This document shows positions 7,631-12,751 of a DNA stretch of 12,751 nucleotides, one piece after another. A model generated the notes under the pieces. It saw nothing but the letters and a program-made list of their open reading frames with translations, was not told the origin of the DNA and did not search any database. Both the position numbers and the translations under genes were made by a program. The first letter of the stretch is position 1, and each line of letters begins with the position of its first letter. This DNA is from Temnopleurus reevesii (taxonomy: Eukaryota > Echinodermata > Echinoidea > Temnopleuroida > Temnopleuridae), in contig BQKZ01002936.1 of NCBI GenBank assembly GCA_036244855.1, forward strand, positions 24,238 through 36,988, in the 5' to 3' direction.

Positions 7631-7702
7631 CGCGCCTTGAGCATTCAGCAGCGAGAGTGGATACGTGCGCTATATAAATTGCATATACCATTATTATTAT
7701 TT
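7631..7702 (+). mobile_element. 5'-truncated SINE tail of the same family as 5923-6206
   Basis: GCGCCTTGAGCATTCAGCAG to GCGCTATATAAATTGCAT, followed by a short ATT run, matches the 3' end of the SINE at 5923-6206. It differs by a few substitutions and a small insertion (GCGA). The head and central domain are absent. Target-primed reverse transcription commonly yields such truncated copies. The open frame starting in this tail is not a gene. Confidence 0.85.
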
Positions 7703-7857
7703 GGATCGTGAAGAGAAAAAGACAATGCTGCTTTTACAGTGCATATCCCGCTTGGAATCGCATTTTATTGATTTATCAATGTTGAAGAAGGATGATAATC
7801 ATGGATGCAATATTTTTTTCCCGATTTCTTTGGCGGGATATACTGCATAGCTGTTTT

Positions 7858-7877
7858 CAATATATGCAAATATATTG
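7858..7877. repeat. Perfect 8-bp hairpin with GCAA tetraloop, containing an octamer
   Basis: CAATATAT (7858-7865) and ATATATTG (7870-7877) form a stem capped by GCAA, a GNRA tetraloop if transcribed. The same bases include the POU octamer ATGCAAAT (7864-7871). The stem is AT-only at its core, so it would be weak. Confidence 0.4.
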
Positions 7878-8137
7878 CCACATAATTAAGAAGAAACAGC
7901 TTGCAACTGCATTCGTTGATAACTGGCTTGAGAGTTTTCGGGTTCCAACGTATACAAGAGCCTCAACATGATGAAAAAGTCCAGTAGAAGTTGACTATAA
8001 AAAAAAAAGTCGAGAAACGGGGGGATAAAAAAACATTAAATCAGAGCTAATCATTCTTATTTTGTATGGCACAGCACGCCGCCTCGCGCCGTGTGCAAAA
8101 CCCTACAAAATAAATCGCCTTACCGCACGAGAGGCCT

Positions 8138-8228
8138 ATTGTTATGCAAATGAGCGGCGTCTCATGTAAATTTCGGGTTCGCGTGGCAAGTGCCCCGTAG
8201 CGTGACCTTTGCCCAGCGTCAACAATAG
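8138..8228. promoter_or_regulatory. Candidate enhancer: SOX-POU composite site, DR1 site and a second SOX site
   Basis: ATTGTTATGCAAAT (8138-8151) has the spacing and bases of the SOX2-OCT4 composite element: ATTGTT directly followed by the octamer ATGCAAAT. TGACCTTTGCCC (8203-8214) is the reverse complement of GGGCAAAGGTCA, a strong DR1 site for HNF4, COUP-TF or RXR-type nuclear receptors. AACAATAG (8221-8228) is a further SOX-like site. All three sit within 91 bp of locally CpG-rich DNA (about 8070-8250). This suggests a cis-regulatory module, but nothing in the window shows activity or a target gene. Confidence 0.35.
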
Positions 8229-8237
8229 ACGCATTAT

Positions 8238-8346
8238 CAGACCCCGTACTGCGCAAACAAAACCTTGTAAAGACACAATCAATAGAACCTTACAAAAATC
8301 TTTCTAAACTTCTTTCGTTTTTGTGTCTTTGTAAAGCGGGGTTCTG
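8238..8346. repeat. Foldback with two-part arms
   Basis: CAGACCCCG (8238-8246) pairs with CGGGGTTCTG (8337-8346) with one bulged T. Inside it, AAAGACACAA (8269-8278) is perfectly complementary to TTGTGTCTTT (8321-8330). The two stems nest in the right order, separated by an asymmetric gap. It could be a decayed foldback element or a structured transcript. No target duplication was identified. Confidence 0.45.
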
Positions 8347-8910
8347 TGTATTCTTTGCGAAACAGATGGGGTGAAATCGTGGAATGGTTGCAGTCGTGTG
8401 CGATGTATGCATTACTGTCATGGGAAAGTTGGATGTGTCTGTTTGATATGATCTAAATGTTAGAAATATTCCCACGATGAAACAATAAAAGGCTGACAAT
8501 ATTATGTTCAGAATGAATTATCCCAGCTGTTAAAAACGCACGCAGGTAGATTGTTTGGTGTCGGATAAGATAGCGGCAGGGCTGAGATTTAGGGAGATTC
8601 AGAAATCAGCACGTTCGGTGTTTTCTGTCACATACGACTTGTATAGAATCTAAAAGTATCTGTGATTTGATCGTGGGAAATATATTTTCACAACAGGTAT
8701 TTCTGAATGAATTTCAGATTTATCTAGATCGAATGGTAGATGAAGTTTTTAACGACTAGAATGGGCGTGGTCCTGTCGCAAACTGATGAATGATAAAGCA
8801 TGAACGGATATTGGAATAATATTGATAGTGATGAGGAAAGGTTTACCCCTTTTTTTCAAAAAGGTTGTGATAATGGGAATCCAGGCTTTGAAATATGATA
8901 TTGTTCCATA
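8347..8910. other. Gene-free spacer
   Basis: The sequence is mixed and AT-rich. The short frames on both strands show no recognisable domain. I see no repeat, RNA gene or convincing regulatory cluster. Confidence 0.5.
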
Positions 8911-9195
8911 CCAACCACCACCAAACAGCACCACCATCCGCCATTCCCACCATCACCAAACAGCAGCACCATCCGCCATTACCACCACTACAAACAGAGT
9001 GTCAGAACCCATGCAATCACCACAAAAAAATAACACTATCACCACCTGCTCCACCACCATCACAATCAGACAATCCCCACCACCACCAATTTCACCATGA
9101 CAACACTGACAGCACCAGAACCACCACCTACTCCACTAACATCATCAGCACCACCATGACCACTACAAGTACAGCTAAAACCACAGCACAGGAAC
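8911..9195. repeat. Degenerate CCA/CAC trinucleotide-rich repeat
   Basis: About 280 bp is dominated by CCA and ACC units with interruptions. A 27-bp unit at 8919-8945 is repeated at 8954-8980 with one mismatch (period 35). The plus-strand open frames across it would encode runs of His, Thr, Pro and Ser only, as expected from the repeat in each frame, so I do not call a protein. Confidence 0.8.
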
Positions 9196-9690
9196 CATCA
9201 CACCGCCACTACACGTTTTTCATGGTTATATAAATATAGGCCTATATACAAAGAAAAATAAGAGCATGACATTCTATCGCATTTCAGTTGTCTTCAGCTT
9301 TTATCTCCAATACACTTCATAAACAAAAATGGAAACTTTTGAAGTCATCGAACTATTTCAAAAAGTTGTACAATAGACTGAGCACCTCAGTCATTAAAGT
9401 CTTGCACATTTATATGAGAGAGAGAATTGGCAAATAATTGTCATTCTATCGATGAAACTCCAATAACATTTCTTCATTCAATTATAATAATCATACAATT
9501 GTCAAAATCAGATTCAGATCACTTTGCGAGTCTGTGCTTGCTCGACCAATGAGGCAATGAATGTTACGTTTCTCACACTATTTTATTGTATGTCTTTATG
9601 AGAATATACTTATTGCAAACGTGTCATCCAGCTGAATTATGGTAATGACGATAACACAATAATTTGGTGGGAGAAACTGCTCTTTTCTCA
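9196..9690. other. Gene-free AT-rich spacer
   Basis: There is a short GAGAGAGA run near 9416-9424. No open frame, RNA gene or repeat is supported. Confidence 0.5.
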
Positions 9691-9699
9691 CGGGACTTT

Positions 9700-9881
9700 T
9701 CTCAGCCACTTGCTGGTGAATTCCCCGTGCATCAGTCCAGCAAGCGGGAGCTGAGACGAGGAAGCGCCCGACAGCTCTGGCGTGCGTGTGTCATCAATTT
9801 TATCTCTACTCATAACCATAAAATTTCATTGGGAGCTGATTTGCGCGACGATCAGCATTAGATTGCCCCGGCGCTCCGGGG
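9700..9881. other. GC-rich block of consecutive hairpins
   Basis: Five inverted repeats follow one another. H1 pairs TCTCAGC (9700-9706) with GCTGAGA (9750-9756) and CTTGCTGG (9709-9716) with CCAGCAAG (9737-9744). H2 pairs CGCC (9765-9768) with GGCG (9779-9782). H3 pairs AATTTTAT (9796-9803) with ATAAAATT (9818-9825). H4 pairs GCTGAT (9835-9840) with ATCAGC (9851-9856). H5 is CCCCGG-CGCT-CCGGGG (9866-9881). The block is richer in GC than its surroundings. A 65-codon frame covers part of it, with no recognisable product. It may be a structured RNA or a conserved regulatory element. I do not recognise a known RNA family. Confidence 0.4.
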
Positions 9882-9965
9882 GTCAGTTGGTGTGTGTTCC
9901 CATCGGTGGGTAGGGATTGAAAAATGACTTCTGATTTTTACCCCTGATATCTATTTTTATTTATC

Positions 9966-10205
9966 TTTCTTTCACTCATGCCTTCTCCTATTTCTCTCTC
10001 TATCTTCCCCTCTCTTTGCATTTCTCTCTAATATTGTCCCAAGCTCCTAATTCTCCCCACTTTTCTTATCCACACACTCACACATGAGGAAAAAACACAC
10101 AACCACACACACACACGCACACACACACCATCATCATCACCATCATCATCATCCCAATCATCATCATCGTCATCATCATCATCGTCATCATCATCATCAT
10201 CATCN
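9966..10205. repeat. Compound microsatellite: CT-rich tract, (CA)n, (ATC)n and an ambiguous base
   Basis: A pyrimidine-rich CT tract (about 9966-10074) leads into CA repeats (about 10095-10129) and then ATC repeats with occasional GTC interruptions (10129-10204). The only N in the window is at 10205, at the end of the ATC run, which suggests a sequencing or assembly ambiguity in the repeat. A minus-strand frame reading poly-aspartate is a product of the repeat. Confidence 0.92.
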
Positions 10206-10325
10206 ACCATCTTCAAACTCAAAATTCTTTCTTTAATTTATCCCATAATGGACATTTCTTTGGGGCTATTTACCTTCTAATATCAGACCAAGGATGTCCA
10301 ATCGATAGTTCTTAGCCCAGGACTA

Positions 10326-10487
10326 TTGACCAATCCCCATTCATTGGTCAAAAATAATGACCAAACCTGCGTCAGATGGTATTGTTTCGTCGACCGCACG
10401 CGCCAAACAATACGGTCGCTATAGTGACGGACTAATCCGGCGCGTGCGGATTAAAACAAGATCGTATTGTTTAAACGCGCGCATCTG
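10326..10487. repeat. CpG-rich nest of inverted repeats
   Basis: TTGACCAAT (10326-10334) pairs with ATTGGTCAA (10343-10351). CCGCACGCGCC (10394-10404) is perfectly complementary to GGCGCGTGCGG (10439-10449). AAACAATACG (10405-10414) can pair either with GTATTGTTT upstream (10379-10387) or with CGTATTGTTT downstream (10463-10472). AATCCG/CGGATT makes a small hairpin at 10434-10452. Several of these are mutually exclusive. E-box-like CAGATG and CATCTG mark the edges (10373-10378 and 10482-10487). An 87-codon frame runs through the block, with no recognised product. It may be a decayed MITE or a regulatory element. Confidence 0.5.
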
Positions 10488-10499
10488 CGTTTCAGGGGA

Positions 10500-10915
10500 T
10501 CAATTCAGATTGAAAATAAAAGGATTTTTGAAAAGGGAGGTGATCGAATCTAGGGGTCTAATCAATGATCTCGGATGTGGAGAATTAAAATCGGGGTTAT
10601 CGTTCGAGGGTTTTTTTTAATGCTGAGATACGTTAGAAAAAGGAGGATCAATTTTGAAAGAAGTTGTGAAAAGAAGGTAGGTGAAAGCAAAAGCTTGATG
10701 AATAAACAGTGTTAGGCTATACAATTGGACGATACGGCCCTTAAAAGTGGGCTAAATTTAGAGATTGTCTCTGCATTATTATCGATGTATAAACACACTG
10801 ACGTCAGGCATGTAAGAATTAGCGATCTATGGAAGGGGGTGTGCTACAAGCACGTAACAGCTTCTGAAATGTGTTAAGAAGTATTGATATTTAAACTACA
10901 GGCAACAGATGGGCC
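10500..10915. other. Gene-free spacer before the right long repeat
   Basis: The sequence is mostly purine-rich on the plus strand up to about 10690, then mixed. Apart from the CRE palindrome at 10798-10807, I recognise nothing. Confidence 0.5.
10798..10807. promoter_or_regulatory. Second CRE palindrome (CTGACGTCAG)
   Basis: CTGACGTCAG is a perfect 10-base palindrome containing TGACGTCA. It lies about 120 bp upstream of the right long repeat. No promoter context is visible. Confidence 0.22.
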
Positions 10916-12354
10916 TTTTTTTTGGGGGGGGGGGGGGGGGTAGATTTGGGCCCAAGAGCCAGGATATTTTTTTGGATAAGAGTTTAACTAAATAAAAATG
11001 ATGACTGGCGATTTAGTATACATAAATGTATAATTAATAGGCTAATGCCCTTCCTTAATACATGTATTATAAAACAAAAAATATGAATAAAAATGTTTAA
11101 AACATACGAGGACAACTGGAATGGATATTGAATAAACGATATAAAGGATCATAATATTCAACGTCAATTATGATGCATATTAATTGCGTTTGCAATAGAT
11201 AGAATTTATATTAAAAGTTTTACGGATTGATTGCGATTTTTGTGGTCCCAAGAGGTGATAAACTAGAATGAGACAGTTTTGGGCCGCTGATTTACCCCTA
11301 TAGGATCATGTATATAGTTTCGATGGACTTTATGCATCTCATCAATTACAATGTGATAAAATCTGGGAAGGAAAACAATCCTTAGCTACTGAAACTAAAA
11401 TCAAATAGGATTGGAAATGTTTTTCTTTTTGTTTGTTTTCCAGCTCATGGCATGTGTGAAAAGACATTAACTGGGGCCTGTAACATAACAGATGCAATTA
11501 AACTTACGATAAACATGATACATATCAATCGTTAGTCTATGGCAAAATATGTACCAGACAGGTACGATTAATTTTCAATCACTCGTATTTCGTTTATTTC
11601 ATATACTCCTAGACCGTTATTACAATCAATAACGGTAAGGACATGCGAACGCAGAAATTATGAGTTTCGCATTAAAAAGCTTTGTTTACCAAGACAAGGA
11701 TACGCCCTGTATAGGTGGTGGCTGTTTCAACAGCTTTAGAAATGTTTTCTGCACCCCTTTAGGGTCCCGGATTTACCCCCCTCAGGCTGTTTCGGTTGAC
11801 TTTAGATAACTTGCCAAACACAATGTGATAAAATACACCGACTGCAACAATACAAATGAAACCAAAAACAGACGAAAATAAGATAAGAATTCCTTTATTT
11901 GGCATTAAACATTACTTCATGTACTTTATTTTACCAGGTTTTTATGTTTTGGGTAGGTAGAATACATCCCTTTTCAATCCTAAATTTGCTGGGGTCTTTT
12001 TTTGTGCACCTGCAAAAATGGAAAATTTGACTTTGGAAGTACCGTACAGTGGAATTTATCCAGAAAAGTACTGCAGCCATCGAAAAATGTTTATAGAACG
12101 ACAAACTTGTATAAATACCCTCTTACCCTGAAAACCAATTATGATTTGCCTGAAGAATTATTTCTCAAATCAGCATTCTACTCTAAAGCGGGATGGAGGC
12201 GGGTGAAAATCAGTAACTGGTTAAGAAAAAGAAAAGTAGGCCGTGGTCACGAAACCACCCAAAACAAAAACACGAAACCCTTCGGACAATCTCGAAAAAT
12301 GAAAGTAAATTTGGAATATTGATCTTCGGGACCCCCGGGTGGTTCGACCCCGCC

Positions 12355-12424
12355 ATTGTCCAGAGATTTGCGCCTCGCGTGCCGGGGAGGCATACTTCTT
12401 GAGCCTCGCTTGAAGTCGGACAAT
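12355..12424. other. 70-nt stem-closed segment, right-copy counterpart
   Basis: ATTGTCC (12355-12361) pairs with GGACAAT (12418-12424). Length and closing stem are the same as at 1508-1577. The roughly five substitutions relative to the left copy fall in the interior and leave the stem unchanged. Confidence 0.4.
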
Positions 12425-12705
12425 ATTTGCTGGGGGATTTTATTTTTGAAGGGGTTGTTTGATATTTCAGGAGAGGAAAGGGATTATGGAGTCACTTGTG
12501 AGGATCGAGAATGGGGATGATGGACAATGGGAGTGAGAGTAGGAGAGAAAGAAACAACGAAAGGTAGAGAGGAAGAGAGAGAGAGAGGGGGGGGGTAGAC
12601 GAGAGAGCAGTGAGTGGATAAAATGGAGAGAGGATTTGCAAGGAGAGGAATTTAAAAAAGAGAGATTGAGAAAATATGGACAAAACAGGTGATACAAACC
12701 TAAAG

Positions 12706-12717
12706 AAAGAGAGAGAA

Positions 12718-12751
<34 letters not shown>
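12706..12751. repeat. GA microsatellite at the window end
   Basis: This near-pure GA tract corresponds to 1862-1907 of the left copy and is cut by the window edge. Confidence 0.85.

Larger units (their letters stand above)
10924..12751 (+). repeat. Right copy of the long direct repeat (truncated by the window edge)
   Basis: The copy opens with a run of 17 G (10924-10940), preceded by 8 T, and then follows the left copy throughout: the internal modules, the 70-nt stem-closed segment, and the purine-rich end with GA repeats. It stops at the window end in the middle of a GA run. Compared with the left copy it lacks, for example, a 9-bp insertion just before the ATTGTCC stem, and it carries its own small insertions, such as ACATGT near 11068. 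Differences are spread along the whole length, as expected for two old copies rather than an assembly artefact. The single-copy DNA just upstream (10905-10923) shows no polypurine tract of the kind an LTR element would have. Confidence 0.93.

Noticed and set aside
7665..7850. 61-codon frame
   Set aside because: It starts inside the truncated SINE tail and has no recognisable domain.
8822..9233. Open frames of 92 and 112 codons reading His/Thr/Pro/Ser-rich peptides
   Set aside because: They lie in a degenerate CCA trinucleotide repeat that is naturally stop-poor in every frame. Composition follows the repeat, with no domain or start context.
10028..10222. Minus-strand frame encoding a poly-aspartate run
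   Set aside because: It is a translation of the ATC microsatellite and contains the ambiguous base at 10205.
10357..10620. 87-codon plus-strand frame through the inverted-repeat nest
   Set aside because: No homology is recognisable, and its stop-free stretch coincides with CpG-rich palindromes. A conserved orthologue would be needed to revive it.
12002..12322. 106-codon open frame in the right long repeat
   Set aside because: It starts with TTG. The homologous stretch of the left copy (about 1140-1466) has indels that are not multiples of three and shifts frame with stops, so the frame is not under coding constraint.
1..12751. CRISPR array, bacterial operon, phage or plasmid features
   Set aside because: There are no regularly spaced repeats with unique spacers and no dense coding. 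The window has eukaryotic SINEs, a MITE and microsatellites instead.

Overview
This is a non-coding, AT-rich, repeat-laden piece of eukaryotic nuclear DNA. I find no credible protein-coding gene. The longest open frames are about 110 codons. They either run through microsatellites or SINE sequence, or are broken by shifting indels when the two copies of the long repeat are compared. The DNA looks like that of a marine invertebrate, most likely a deuterostome such as an echinoderm. The evidence is a tRNA-headed SINE with the tail widespread in invertebrate SINEs (GCGCTATATAAA plus an ATT run), a small foldback DNA transposon, abundant GA, CA, ATC and CCA microsatellites, and many long poly-G tracts. 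The species call is an inference and no more.

Layout. The dominant feature is a direct repeat of about 1.85 kb at the two ends (1-1907 and 10924-12751), in the same orientation and about 10.9 kb apart. Each copy opens with a poly-G run and closes in a GA-rich microsatellite. Inside it are an ancient internal duplication, a 70-nt segment closed by a 7-bp stem, and a purine tract. The window begins and ends inside these copies, so the outer limits are not visible.

Between the copies, from left to right, are: a purine-rich and then AT-rich spacer with a perfect CRE palindrome (1908-2850); a cluster of TTGGGCAA palindromes (3050-3270); a minus-strand SINE-like element whose head resembles the 7SL/Alu promoter region (3497-3626); a twin stem-loop resembling the histone mRNA 3' stem-loop (3972-4000); a 248-bp MITE with 69-bp inverted ends and TAA target duplications (4140-4393); a G-tract-rich spacer (4543-4961); a full-length tRNA-derived SINE (5923-6206); a CCAAT/GC-box cluster (6790-6896); an X-box-like site (7205-7218); a truncated SINE tail (7631-7702); a CpG-richer block with a SOX-POU composite site and a DR1 nuclear-receptor site (8138-8228); a foldback (8238-8346); a CCA-rich repeat (8911-9195); a GC-rich block of consecutive hairpins (9700-9881); a chain of CT, CA and ATC microsatellites with one ambiguous base (9966-10205); and a CpG-rich nest of inverted repeats (10326-10487).

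No genes act together here. The likeliest readings are intergenic or intronic DNA between two copies of a repeat family, one period of a roughly 10.9-kb tandem array, or a non-coding element bounded by long terminal repeats. The transcription-factor sites and RNA-like structures are sequence matches only, with no evidence of activity.
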